Shown: piece after piece, positions 16,774 through 26,186 of the stretch
Numbering within the stretch: position 1 is the first letter of the stretch
Layout: each line of letters starts with the position of its first letter
Notes under the pieces: generated by a model
Databases searched by the model: none
What the model was told of the DNA's origin: nothing
Seen by the model: the letters and a program-made list of their open reading frames with translations, nothing else
Origin: Acidobacteriota bacterium
Lineage (GTDB): Bacteria > Acidobacteriota > Terriglobia > Terriglobales > Acidobacteriaceae
DNA: 33,892 nucleotides
Assembly (NCBI GenBank): GCA_013285705.1
Contig: JABDHA010000046.1
Coordinates: forward strand, 1 to 33,892
Direction of reading: 5' to 3'
Translations under genes and position numbers: made by a program

Positions 16774-17895
16774 TTGAAATTACAAAACACATCCGCACCA
16801 GGCTCTCTTATGACGAATCCAGACACAACTCCGAGCATCGATGAATACCTCCATCAGCGATTAATGCCAGTGGAGGGAGCGATTCCTCAAATTCCCGGCA
16901 TCGAAATGTTCGGGAATTCGATTCCTGCCGGAACTGTCGGTGGAGACCTCTTCGAGTACATCAATTTTCAGCAGCGTTATGACATTGACGCGCGCATTCA
17001 GCAGGCTCAACGGCTGTCGAAAGAGTTTCTTGAACCGCTTCCTCCTGGAGCTCTACTACGGAATTCAGTCGACGATCAGATGCAGTGGCTGAAAACAACG
17101 CCCGGCTACAGGCCCGAGATGGAAGCAGAATACCGATTCGCGAGGAGTTCGGAACAAGTGCGCGTCGTAGAAGAGTTGCGGGATCTTTATTCGACGGCGG
17201 GTGTTCTGGTGGTAGATGCGCAGGGGCACGGAATCATCTCAGCCAAGATTGCCTCTACGGTGCATGACACGTTCCACGCTTTAATGCTTACCGACCTGGA
17301 CCGATACGGCAGAGCAACACCCATGTTGCTTAACAACCTCAATCTGCGGCTGGCGCAATCGGTGACCGCCCGCAACGCATTAGGGATCATTGAGAAGGAA
17401 GGCGCACGCGAAATCGCAACAATGATATACGGCGAACTCCGCCCTGGCGGTTATTTTCGCTTCGCGAATTTCGGACATCCTCCACCGCTGGTGTTCTCGG
17501 CGGAGTATCAGAAGTTCATGAACATCAATGAAAGCCGTATGGTGCAATTTTTTGCGCTCGGTTTGCAGATCCCTGCAGATCACCCGGATCGTAAGAAGTA
17601 CTACTCCATGGATTTCCGGCAAACGGAGTTAGAGGCTTCGGATCTAGGTGAGATCACACTTATGAGTCCGGGAGATATTCTTGTTCTCTATACCGATGGA
17701 GTGTACGACGGCAGTGACAAGCAAGACCGCGAGCTACTGGAAGTGATTATGCGCGAACACTACAGACAGCCGGCCAGGGACATCTGCAATGCGTTGCTGG
17801 ATCACGCGATCAAGCAAGATGAGCTGCTCCGTCAAAAGGGCGAAGCGGACATGATCGACGACAAGACGGTGTTTGTCATCAAGCGATTGAACTAG
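16774..17895 (+). CDS. PP2C/SpoIIE-type serine/threonine phosphatase with an internal insertion
   Basis: 373 residues, no membrane segment or obvious sensor domain. It has the metal-binding motifs of RsbU/SpoIIE phosphatases: GGDLFEYI (D58), DAQGHGIISAKI (D148), FANFGHPPP, LYTDGVYDG and DDKTVF. In ordinary members the first two motifs are about 20 residues apart; here they are about 90 apart because of a mostly helical, charged insertion at about 66-138. This probably acts as a built-in regulatory element. The likely role is dephosphorylating an anti-sigma antagonist or another phosphoprotein. The partner is not adjacent. The start is uncertain: TTG at 16774 (GGGAG only 3 nt upstream) or ATG at 16810, which would shorten the protein by 12 residues. 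Confidence 0.82.
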   Translation: MKLQNTSAPGSLMTNPDTTPSIDEYLHQRLMPVEGAIPQIPGIEMFGNSIPAGTVGGDLFEYINFQQRYDIDARIQQAQRLSKEFLEPLPPGALLRNSVDDQMQWLKTTPGYRPEMEAEYRFARSSEQVRVVEELRDLYSTAGVLVVDAQGHGIISAKIASTVHDTFHALMLTDLDRYGRATPMLLNNLNLRLAQSVTARNALGIIEKEGAREIATMIYGELRPGGYFRFANFGHPPPLVFSAEYQKFMNINESRMVQFFALGLQIPADHPDRKKYYSMDFRQTELEASDLGEITLMSPGDILVLYTDGVYDGSDKQDRELLEVIMREHYRQPARDICNALLDHAIKQDELLRQKGEADMIDDKTVFVIKRLN

Positions 17896-17995
17896 CCCGC
17901 TGTACCGAAACCTGAATCCAAGAGGCAATTCCACTGGACGTGAAACCGGTTGTCCGGAGACCTTTCGGCGGGGTGCTTGATATGAAGGGAAGGCA

Positions 17996-19360
17996 ATGCA
18001 CTGGACCAGACGAGAGTTCTTGAGCCGGACGGCCGGGGTCGCGGCCTCTGTTGCACTCGAGTCGCCGACAAAAAACGCGCTCGCTTACGGCACGAACAAA
18101 TTGACGCTGCAGAGCCGATTTCTGACTCATGTCTCGGTGGTGCGCGTCAACCAGATCGAGGTGACTCCCACCCGTTCGATCGGCGAAGACGAGTCCGCGG
18201 ACAATAGCACGGACTATATCCGCTCCCGGCGGGAAGCCTTTGCGCGCGGTTGTCCGGACGGCAAAATGACCTGGGCGATCAGCTGGCTTGCGCTGAACGA
18301 CAACCGGCAGCAGTACAAAGATGCGCGGCGTTTGCTCGCTTCCTATCACGACAAATACGGCGATGAGATCACGTTCATTCCCGGCGGCTATTTCGCGCCC
18401 ATGTTCGACACTCGGGAGCACAACCGAGTTACGATTCACAAGGCACTGCAATTGATCTCAGAAATGGTGGGCAACGGATATCGTCCGGAATGTCTGGTCG
18501 CGGGGTTTATGGATGCGGGAAACCAGCGCTTTCTAGCCGCTGAGGAAGGCATTCATGTTTGCCAGGGTCAAATCTGGAGCCAGCACGGCATCGACAACGG
18601 CGATGGCGATGGCGGCATATGCTATCCCTATTACCCCAGTCGGGAACACTACCTGAAGCCGGCTCAGGGACCGGCGGATTTTATCGACTGCGTCTGCCTC
18701 GACGGGTGGACGTGTGATTTTTTAGCGGCCCGTCGCAACGGGTTTGAGGGCGGGTTCAATAGCCGGATGGGTGTGGGCCCTATCGAGACGGTTGGAAATT
18801 TGGGTGAAAGTGTGGGCCGCAAAGAGATGATGGACACGACCGCCATGCACTTTGACCAGGGCCATGCTCTGAATGGATTTGGCTGGGTGACAGCAATCTG
18901 GGAGGTATCGATTGGCCATGATAAGGACCTCACCTGGTGGCTTCAGTCCGTTAAGGACCGTTGGCCGGACACACAAGTGCTGACCGAAGGAGCATTTGGT
19001 ATGAAGTGGCGGAAGCATACCCCCAACAACGCGCTGCTCAACTACCGGTTCGATGCGAAAGGAACCGGTGCGCCCGGCTCCGAGAAGGAACTCGAAATCC
19101 GGTGGTTCATGAACCAGGAGTTTCGCCTGGCGCTGCTGAATAACTGGACTACGAACAGCCCCGTTATGGTGATCGACTTTACCCGGTACGACTTGCCTGC
19201 GCATGAACCCCAGGGGCTGCAGAGGGAATGGAGCCTGATGAACGTGCTGAACCAGAAGGGCACGCGCCCTCAGGACAAACCGATCCGGCTGGGACAACTA
19301 ACTTCCGACGATCAACGGCGTATCTATGCGCGGTACCCGGAGCTGAAGAAGCTGGCGTAG
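17996..19360 (+). CDS. Tat-exported conserved protein of unknown function
   Basis: 454 residues. A twin-arginine signal is clear (TRREFLSRTAGVAASVAL), so it is probably exported folded. The mature part has regular features of a (beta/alpha) barrel-like or deacetylase-like enzyme: MTWAISWLALND, EITFIPGGYFAPMFDTREHN, VCQGQIWSQHGIDNGDGDGG, DFIDCVCLDGWTCDF, and a region rich in Trp and His (AMHFDQGHALNGFGWVTAIW). It reminds me of a family of exported DUF3863-type proteins in Bacteroidetes and Acidobacteria, sometimes grouped with polysaccharide-deacetylase-like enzymes; that link is from memory and moderate at best. GGAAGG lies just before the ATG. It stands alone, 100 nt after the phosphatase gene and on the same strand. 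Confidence 0.7.
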   Translation: MHWTRREFLSRTAGVAASVALESPTKNALAYGTNKLTLQSRFLTHVSVVRVNQIEVTPTRSIGEDESADNSTDYIRSRREAFARGCPDGKMTWAISWLALNDNRQQYKDARRLLASYHDKYGDEITFIPGGYFAPMFDTREHNRVTIHKALQLISEMVGNGYRPECLVAGFMDAGNQRFLAAEEGIHVCQGQIWSQHGIDNGDGDGGICYPYYPSREHYLKPAQGPADFIDCVCLDGWTCDFLAARRNGFEGGFNSRMGVGPIETVGNLGESVGRKEMMDTTAMHFDQGHALNGFGWVTAIWEVSIGHDKDLTWWLQSVKDRWPDTQVLTEGAFGMKWRKHTPNNALLNYRFDAKGTGAPGSEKELEIRWFMNQEFRLALLNNWTTNSPVMVIDFTRYDLPAHEPQGLQREWSLMNVLNQKGTRPQDKPIRLGQLTSDDQRRIYARYPELKKLA

Positions 19361-19625
19361 GTGCTTAGCAGAGTGCAAGTTACTGCGATGGGTTGGCGAC
19401 GTCGCTCCGTCGTCGCTGACTGACCCGCGTCTCAATCGGAGTTCGCTCCACTGTGGGGCTGCGCTCGCGCAAGACGCTTCTGAACAAGACCCAGAACATT
19501 TCCCCCTTCTCTTGAGTCCGTAAGAAGGTATACGCATCTATAAGTAAGCAAAGGGCTGAACCCAAATGAGATAATCAAAAGAGATACTCCGGTACCCAAG
19601 GCCCTCTACAAAACACTAGGGAAAC

Positions 19626-22600
19626 ATGACGACAAACCGCCCACATCCTCTGCAGAAGATTCTTGAGAGTCGTATTGCCATCATCGACGGAGCGATGGGA
19701 ACGACGATCCGTACCTATGGGATGACGGAGGCGGACATCCGCGCCGAGCGGTTCAAGAATTCGACGAAAGATCTGCTAAATAACGGCGATCTCTTTTCGC
19801 TGACACAGCCAAAGATGATCGGGGACATCCATCGCCGGTTCCTCGAGGGCGGCGCCGACATCATCGAGACAAACACCTTCGGCGCGACCAGCATCTCGCA
19901 GAGCGAGTTTTTCGTGGACGATCCTCGCGAGTTCGGCGGCAGGAAGGATCCAGATTTTTACCAGAAGATCATCGACGACACCTTCCTCCGCGATCTTGCC
20001 TGGGAGATCAATGAACAGTCCGCGAGACAGTGCAGGGAATGGGCTGACCGCATTGCAAATGACACGGGACGTCAGCGATTCGTGGCAGGGGCGATCGGGC
20101 CGTTGACAGTCTCCCTTTCGAACTCGCCCGATGCCGACGATCCCGGCTTTCGTGTCATTACCTTCGATCAGGTCAAGGCTGCCTACGCACAGCAGGTGCG
20201 CGCCCTCATCGCAGGCGGATCAGACCTGCTTCTGGTCGAAACGATCTTCGACTCTCTCAACGCAAAGGCTGCGCTCGTTGCCATCCGCGAGGTCTTCGAT
20301 CAGGACAGCCTCACCGCAAACAATCGGGAGCTGCCGGTGATGATCTCAGCGGCGGTCGGACGTGGTGGCGAGACGATGATCTCAGCGCAGACGGTCGAAG
20401 CATTCTGGAATGCGGTCGAGCACGTCCATCCTCTCTCTGTCGGTCTCAACTGCTCTCTTGGCCCCGACCTGATGTATCCGTTTCTCGAAGAACTGGCAAC
20501 GAAGTCGAACGCGGCAATCTCGTGCTACCCGAACGCCGGTCTTCCCAATCCTCTCTCGCCAACGGGTTTTGATCTGGAACCCGCCGACATGGCGCGTTAT
20601 CTCCGACAGTTTGCGCAGGGCGGATTAATCAACATCGCCGGCGGCTGCTGCGGTAACACTCCGGAACATATTGCGGCGATCGCCAAGGCGCTCGAAGGCC
20701 AGCCCTCGCGGGAACGGAGAGCGACGTCCATTGGCAAGTCCCAGGCGCTCGAGGCTCCCGATACGGTGGCATTCGAGACCACTGAGTTCAAGCCTTTGCG
20801 TCTGTCCGGATCGCAGCCCTTTGCTCAGCAGTCTGGCGTCTACATCATGATCGGCGAACGCACCAACGTAGCCGGTTCACCGAAGTTCGCGAAGCTCATC
20901 AAGGAAGGCAAATACGAGGAGGCGGTCAGCGTCGCCCGGCAGCAGGTCGAGAACGGGGCCAATGTCATCGACATCTGCATGGACGAGGGGATGATCGACG
21001 GCGTCACTGCGATGAGCCGCTTCCTCCAACTGCTGGCGAGCGAGCCTGAGGTCGCAAAAGTTCCGTTTATGATCGACTCCTCGAAATGGGAGGTCATCGA
21101 AGCGGGACTGAGATGTTTGCAAGGCAAAGGTATTGTGAATTCGATTTCGCTCAAAGAGGGTGAAGAAAAATTCCGGCACAACGCCGCTACAGTACTCAAA
21201 TTCGGTGCTGCTGCGGTCGTGATGGCCTTCGACGAACAGGGACAGGCCGCGACCTACGAGGATAAGATCCGCATCTGCGAGCGAGCCTACAGGATTCTGG
21301 TCGACGAGGTCGGGTTCGAGCCCGAGGACATCATCTTCGATCCCAATATCCTCACGGTTGCGACCGGCATGGAGGAGCACAATAACTATGCTGTCGACTT
21401 CATCAACGCTACCCGCTGGATCAAGGCCAACCTTCCGCATGCGAAGGTCTCGGGCGGCGTTTCGAACATCTCCTTCAGCTTCCGCGGCAACAACAAAGTG
21501 CGTGAAGCAATGCACTCGGCGTTTCTCTATCACGCCATCGGGGCAGGCATGGATATGGGCATCGTCAACGCCGGGATGCTCGAAGTGTATGAGGAGATCG
21601 AGCCTGAGTTGAAGGTGCTGGTCGAGGACGTGCTGCTCAACCGGCGTCCGGATGCGACCGAGCGCCTGGTCGACTTTGGCGAAGAGCTGAAGGCTGCGGG
21701 CGCGGGCTCGGTAGCCAGCGAGAAGAAGGCCGAAGAATGGCGCCATGGCACAGTCGAAGAGCGTCTCTCGCATGCGCTGGTGAAGGGCATTGACACCTAC
21801 ATCGATATCGACACCGAAGAGGCCCGGGCGAAGCTGGGCCGACCTTTGCTGGTGATCGAAGGGCCCTTGATGGACGGGATGGGCGTCGTGGGCGATCTCT
21901 TCGGTGCCGGCAAGATGTTTCTACCCCAAGTGGTCAAGTCGGCCCGCGTAATGAAGAAGGCCGTCGCCTATCTGACACCGTTCATGGAGGACGAGAAGGC
22001 GGCCATGGTTGCCGCTGGCCAGGAGGTCAGGACCCAAGGCAAGATCGTGCTCGCGACGGTCAAAGGCGATGTCCATGACATTGGCAAGAATATCGTCGGG
22101 GTCGTGCTCGCATGCAATAACTACGAGGTCATCGACATGGGGGTGATGGTACCCGCGGAGAAGATTCTCGAGCGGGCCAAGGCGGAGAAGGCGGATGTGA
22201 TCGGCCTCAGCGGCCTGATCACGCCATCACTCGATGAAATGGTGCATGTCGCCCGCGAGATGGAGCGCCAGGGCTTCAAATTACCACTCCTCATCGGCGG
22301 GGCGACGACGAGCAGAGCACACACGGCAATCAAGATTGCGCCTCATTACAGCGAACCTGTCGTCCATGTACTCGACGCCAGCCGTGCGGTCCCGGTGACG
22401 ACCAGCCTGTTGAGCGAAGACGGCAAGACGGTCTTCGTGGAGCAACACCGCGCTGAGTACGAGGCAGTCCGCAACGCATATGGTTCACCGCGTCAGAGTG
22501 TCATCTCCATCGAATCGGCTCGCGCCCGGCGAACTCCGATCGAATGGCGAGCGGAAGATATTCCTGCGCCTGCGTTTACCGGCGCGCGCGTGCTCGAAAA

Positions 22601-23516
22601 TTTTCCCCTGGCAACATTGCGCGAGTTTATCGACTGGTCTCCGTTCTTCCATACCTGGGGTCTCAAAGGCATCTATCCTCGCATCCTCGATGACAAGAGA
22701 CAGGGGGAGCAGGCGCGCCAGATCTTCGCAGAAGCTAACGTTCTCCTTGACAGGATCATTGAGCAGAACCTGATCAAAGCCCGTGGCGTCTACGGCCTGT
22801 TTCCAGCAAATGCAGTCGGCGACGATGTCGAGTTGTACACGGACGGCACACGGGGCGAGGTGCTCGATCGGCTCTACTTTCTCCGCCAGCAAGCGAATCG
22901 GGAAGGCAACGAACCATGCCGCTCGCTCGGCGATTTTATTGCGCCCAGGGAAACAAGTTTACCCGATCATATCGGCGCCTTCGCCGTGACCAGCGGAATC
23001 GGCCTGAAGGAACTCTGCGACCGGTTCCGGGCTGAGAATGACGACTATAACGCGATCATGGCCGAGGCCATCGCCGACCGCCTGGCGGAAGCCTTTGCCG
23101 AATGCCTGCATAAGAGGGTTCGCGAGGAGTGGGGTTACGGTTGTAAAGAAAACCTGAGCAGCGAGGACCTGATCCAGGAAAAGTATCGTGGGATCAGACC
23201 GGCACCGGGCTACCCGGCATGTCCTGACCACACGGAGAAAGGCACGATCTGGCGTCTGCTCGATGTGCAGGCGAATACGGGAATTGTGATCACCGAGTCC
23301 TTCGCTATGTGGCCTGGCTCGAGCGTGAGCGGACTCTACTTCGCCCATCCAAAGTCACGCTATTTCTCGCTTGGCAAGATCGATCGAGATCAGGTCGCCG
23401 ACTATCAGCAACGCAAGGGGATGACCTTGACGGAGATTGAGCGGTGGCTCGGCCCGAATCTCAACTACGACCCTGAGGGTAGTTCTTTACGCGAGCAGAT
23501 CAGCGTTTCCGTTTAA
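19626..23516 (+). CDS. metH: Cobalamin-dependent methionine synthase
   Basis: 1296 residues, full length for MetH. It transfers the methyl group of 5-methyltetrahydrofolate to homocysteine through cobalamin. Domains in order: homocysteine-binding barrel with zinc ligands C276 (NCSLGPD) and C341/C342 (GGCCGN); pterin-binding barrel (about 380-645; [15 protein letters not shown]); cobalamin cap and binding domain with the axial His817 in DVHDIGKN; and C-terminal reactivation domain with the AdoMet-contact motif [12 protein letters not shown] (R1191 onward) and [15 protein letters not shown]. So it is a single-chain enzyme with its own AdoMet-dependent repair. AGGGAA precedes the ATG. I found neither a cobalamin nor a SAM riboswitch in the 265-nt leader. 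It ends 32 nt from the convergent permease gene, with no terminator seen. Confidence 0.97.
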   Translation: MTTNRPHPLQKILESRIAIIDGAMGTTIRTYGMTEADIRAERFKNSTKDLLNNGDLFSLTQPKMIGDIHRRFLEGGADIIETNTFGATSISQSEFFVDDPREFGGRKDPDFYQKIIDDTFLRDLAWEINEQSARQCREWADRIANDTGRQRFVAGAIGPLTVSLSNSPDADDPGFRVITFDQVKAAYAQQVRALIAGGSDLLLVETIFDSLNAKAALVAIREVFDQDSLTANNRELPVMISAAVGRGGETMISAQTVEAFWNAVEHVHPLSVGLNCSLGPDLMYPFLEELATKSNAAISCYPNAGLPNPLSPTGFDLEPADMARYLRQFAQGGLINIAGGCCGNTPEHIAAIAKALEGQPSRERRATSIGKSQALEAPDTVAFETTEFKPLRLSGSQPFAQQSGVYIMIGERTNVAGSPKFAKLIKEGKYEEAVSVARQQVENGANVIDICMDEGMIDGVTAMSRFLQLLASEPEVAKVPFMIDSSKWEVIEAGLRCLQGKGIVNSISLKEGEEKFRHNAATVLKFGAAAVVMAFDEQGQAATYEDKIRICERAYRILVDEVGFEPEDIIFDPNILTVATGMEEHNNYAVDFINATRWIKANLPHAKVSGGVSNISFSFRGNNKVREAMHSAFLYHAIGAGMDMGIVNAGMLEVYEEIEPELKVLVEDVLLNRRPDATERLVDFGEELKAAGAGSVASEKKAEEWRHGTVEERLSHALVKGIDTYIDIDTEEARAKLGRPLLVIEGPLMDGMGVVGDLFGAGKMFLPQVVKSARVMKKAVAYLTPFMEDEKAAMVAAGQEVRTQGKIVLATVKGDVHDIGKNIVGVVLACNNYEVIDMGVMVPAEKILERAKAEKADVIGLSGLITPSLDEMVHVAREMERQGFKLPLLIGGATTSRAHTAIKIAPHYSEPVVHVLDASRAVPVTTSLLSEDGKTVFVEQHRAEYEAVRNAYGSPRQSVISIESARARRTPIEWRAEDIPAPAFTGARVLENFPLATLREFIDWSPFFHTWGLKGIYPRILDDKRQGEQARQIFAEANVLLDRIIEQNLIKARGVYGLFPANAVGDDVELYTDGTRGEVLDRLYFLRQQANREGNEPCRSLGDFIAPRETSLPDHIGAFAVTSGIGLKELCDRFRAENDDYNAIMAEAIADRLAEAFAECLHKRVREEWGYGCKENLSSEDLIQEKYRGIRPAPGYPACPDHTEKGTIWRLLDVQANTGIVITESFAMWPGSSVSGLYFAHPKSRYFSLGKIDRDQVADYQQRKGMTLTEIERWLGPNLNYDPEGSSLREQISVSV

Positions 23517-23548
23517 GAAGAGGGCAACGTATGTCTTGGACTTGCATG

Positions 23549-26098
23549 CTAGTCCGCGCGCAGAGCGGTTACCGGTTCGACGCTCGCTGCGCGCTGTGCC
23601 GGAATAAAGCTCGCAATCAACCCACTCAGGAGCAGACTGGCTGTTGCAATACCCAGCGCCGCCAGATCGACTTCTCCCACTGCATACAGGCTTGAATGCA
23701 GCATGCGACCGGCAACAAAGGACAGCGTAAGCCCCAATGCCAGCCCCATTGTCACCTGCGTGAAAGCAGAGCGCAGCACCAGGAAGATCACGTTGAGCCG
23801 CGTTGCTCCTACGGCCATACGCACACCGATCTCGACCGTGCGCCGTGCGACCGCAAAGGCCATCACGCCATAGAGACCAATCGACGCCAGCAGGATGGCA
23901 AGGACGCCAAAGAGCGTGCTCAGCTCGGCCACTGTTCGCTGCTGGTCATAGTGCACATCGATCTGCTGCTGTAGCGGATGCATATCGATGATGGCGAAGT
24001 TGGGATCGACCTCGGCGAAGGTCTGCCGGATTAGCGGCTCCAGCCGGCTCATGTCGCCATCGATCCACAGCTGCGCGCCGTTGATGAAGTGTGCCCACTT
24101 CTCGTTTTCCTTGAGCGCACTATCCGTGTAATCAATGCTCTGTGAGAGCGCGCCGAAGACCATGGGCTCGGCCGGCAGTGCGGGGTCGGCGTATTTCGCA
24201 TCGCGCGCCACACCCACAATCGCAAAACTGTCGCTGTAAGCCGGCAGGCTGAACCCGAAGTGGCGACCGATGGCATCTCCGTTCGGGAAAAACCTGCGCA
24301 CGAAGGCCTGGTTCACCACGGCAACATGGCGCGTGTCTTCACGGTCAGAGAGCAGGATGCCGCGGCCCTCCACAAGCGGCTGACCAATGGTTGCAAAGTA
24401 ATCGGGTCCCACGCGGTCGTATTCCACGCGGTGCGCGCTATCGCTCGGTGGCACGCCTTCGCCTGGTTCCGCTACGTATTCGAACCAGTGACCGCTCATA
24501 GGGCTGTCGAGGGCCACGCTCGCACTGCGGACACCGGGCAGAGCCTCCAGCCGAATCTTCAATTCTCGATAAAGCCTATCAAGATCGGCAACCGTGTACT
24601 TCGCCAGAGGCGGCTCAATGGTTACGATCTCGCGATTCTCCGCGTGAAAGCCGAAGTTCTGGTTGCGCAGGTTATAGATACTGTGCGTGAGCATGCCCGC
24701 CATGGCCACCAGCACGAGCGAAATCGCCGTCTGCACGACTACCAGCGTCTTCTGCGGCAGGCCTGCGCCGCCGCTCATGGTGCGGCTGGCTCCGCGCATC
24801 GAAACCATCGGGTCAGTGCGTGAAGCGAGCCATGCCGGCACCATCCCTGCGATCAGGCCGGTGACAATCGATAACACCAGGCAGAAGCCCAGCACCGGAA
24901 GCGATGGCGACACATGCACCGGAACGACCACGGCATGACGAAATGCCAACCGCACAATAAGCCCCGCTCCTGCCCATGCGATCGCTACACCTAGCACGCC
25001 GCCTATTACTGCGAGCAACAGGCTTTCAGTAAATGATTGCCGCAGAATCCGCTCCGTAGAGGCTCCCAGCGCACGTTGCAATGCCGTCTGCGGACGCCGC
25101 ACCATACCCCGCGCCAGCAGTAGATTTGCCACATTTGCGCAGCCGACGAGCAGCACCGCTGCGCAGATGCCCAGCAGGATATGCAGGCTGCCGCGATAGG
25201 AATCGCGCATCTCGCCGATGCCCTGTCCGCCAGGGCCAAGACGAATGGCCTGCTGCGAAAGTTGGTCCTTAAGCTGCGACTGGAACTGCGGCGCGAGCGC
25301 GCCTTCGCTCGTGAGCCAGTGCTGCAGGTCAGCGGTCAGGCGCTCAGCCACGCCTGCCGTTGTCGCGCCAGGCTTCAACCGGCCGATCATGCGTAGCCAA
25401 GCCATCGACGGCACATCGTTGTATGGAGCCTCGGCATCGGTCAGGTATTCGGTCGAGAGCGGTACCCACAGGTCCATGGGATTGCTGGTGAGCGTGTCGC
25501 CGAAGAATCCGGGCGGCGCCACGCCGACAATCGTGAAGGGGAAGGTCTCAATCTGGAAGGTCGCACCGATAATCTTCGGATCGCCGCCATAATTCTGCTG
25601 CCAGGTGCGATAGCTCATCACAGCCACTGCCGGAGCACCTCGCCTGTCGTCTTCAGAGGTAAACATGCGTCCAGCGACCGCGTTCACGCCGAGCGTCTGA
25701 AAGTAGTTGCCGCTCACATACTCGCCCATCAGAGCGCGCGCCTGTGCTCGGTCTGTACCGTAGCGTACGCTCAGCACGCCCGGCTGTGCCTGGAAGGACG
25801 CAACCTGATCAAACTCCGGCTGCGCGGCCGCCGCCAGTTGCCTGTAAAGCTGGTACGAGTAGAGGTCCCAGTCTCCCTGCATGCCATTTGTCAGGCAGCA
25901 CGGCTTGCCGATGCCGATCTGGTAGAGGCGCGAAGGATCAGTCACCGGCAACGACTTCATCATGACCGCGTCAATCAGCGAGAAAATGGCCGTACATGCA
26001 CCAATGCCGAGCGCAAGCGTGAGCACCACCGTAGCCGTAAACATAGGGGCAAGCTTCAACTGCCGCAGGGCATGACGAAGATCGACCAAAAATATCAT
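23549..26098 (-). CDS. ABC transporter permease, ADOP/MacB-FtsX type
   Basis: 849 residues. It has two MacB-like periplasmic plus FtsX repeats: an N-terminal helix (about 19-41; VVLTLALGIGACTAIFSLID), a periplasmic domain, a membrane cluster (about 300-470, including ILLGICAAVLLVGCANVANLLLARG), a second periplasmic domain with the PMSGHWFEY and GRHFGFSLP segments, and a C-terminal membrane cluster. This 'duplicated orphan permease' layout is abundant in Acidobacteria. The matching ATPase is not encoded next to it. Substrates of the class are mostly unknown (macrolide-, lipid- or peptide-related export is suggested for MacB kin). It lies 88 nt downstream of the sensor kinase on the same strand with no terminator between, so the kinase operon may include it. 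AAAGG precedes the ATG. Confidence 0.9.
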   Translation of the reverse strand: MIFLVDLRHALRQLKLAPMFTATVVLTLALGIGACTAIFSLIDAVMMKSLPVTDPSRLYQIGIGKPCCLTNGMQGDWDLYSYQLYRQLAAAAQPEFDQVASFQAQPGVLSVRYGTDRAQARALMGEYVSGNYFQTLGVNAVAGRMFTSEDDRRGAPAVAVMSYRTWQQNYGGDPKIIGATFQIETFPFTIVGVAPPGFFGDTLTSNPMDLWVPLSTEYLTDAEAPYNDVPSMAWLRMIGRLKPGATTAGVAERLTADLQHWLTSEGALAPQFQSQLKDQLSQQAIRLGPGGQGIGEMRDSYRGSLHILLGICAAVLLVGCANVANLLLARGMVRRPQTALQRALGASTERILRQSFTESLLLAVIGGVLGVAIAWAGAGLIVRLAFRHAVVVPVHVSPSLPVLGFCLVLSIVTGLIAGMVPAWLASRTDPMVSMRGASRTMSGGAGLPQKTLVVVQTAISLVLVAMAGMLTHSIYNLRNQNFGFHAENREIVTIEPPLAKYTVADLDRLYRELKIRLEALPGVRSASVALDSPMSGHWFEYVAEPGEGVPPSDSAHRVEYDRVGPDYFATIGQPLVEGRGILLSDREDTRHVAVVNQAFVRRFFPNGDAIGRHFGFSLPAYSDSFAIVGVARDAKYADPALPAEPMVFGALSQSIDYTDSALKENEKWAHFINGAQLWIDGDMSRLEPLIRQTFAEVDPNFAIIDMHPLQQQIDVHYDQQRTVAELSTLFGVLAILLASIGLYGVMAFAVARRTVEIGVRMAVGATRLNVIFLVLRSAFTQVTMGLALGLTLSFVAGRMLHSSLYAVGEVDLAALGIATASLLLSGLIASFIPAQRAASVEPVTALRAD

Positions 26099-26186
26099 CT
26101 GAAGAACCTTTCAGGTATGACAGGATCGATTCTTTATATCGTCATCGTGCCAGAGAAACAAACGGAATCATAGGTACTGAAAATCT

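Noticed and set aside
19361-19625. Possible cobalamin or SAM riboswitch before metH
   Set aside because: I looked for the B12-box and SAM-aptamer helices and found no convincing match. A small GCGACG/CGTCGC hairpin at 19396-19416 lacks a T-run.
20877-21773. Frame of 298 codons on the - strand inside metH
   Set aside because: metH is certain across this interval; the opposite frame is an artefact of its codon bias.
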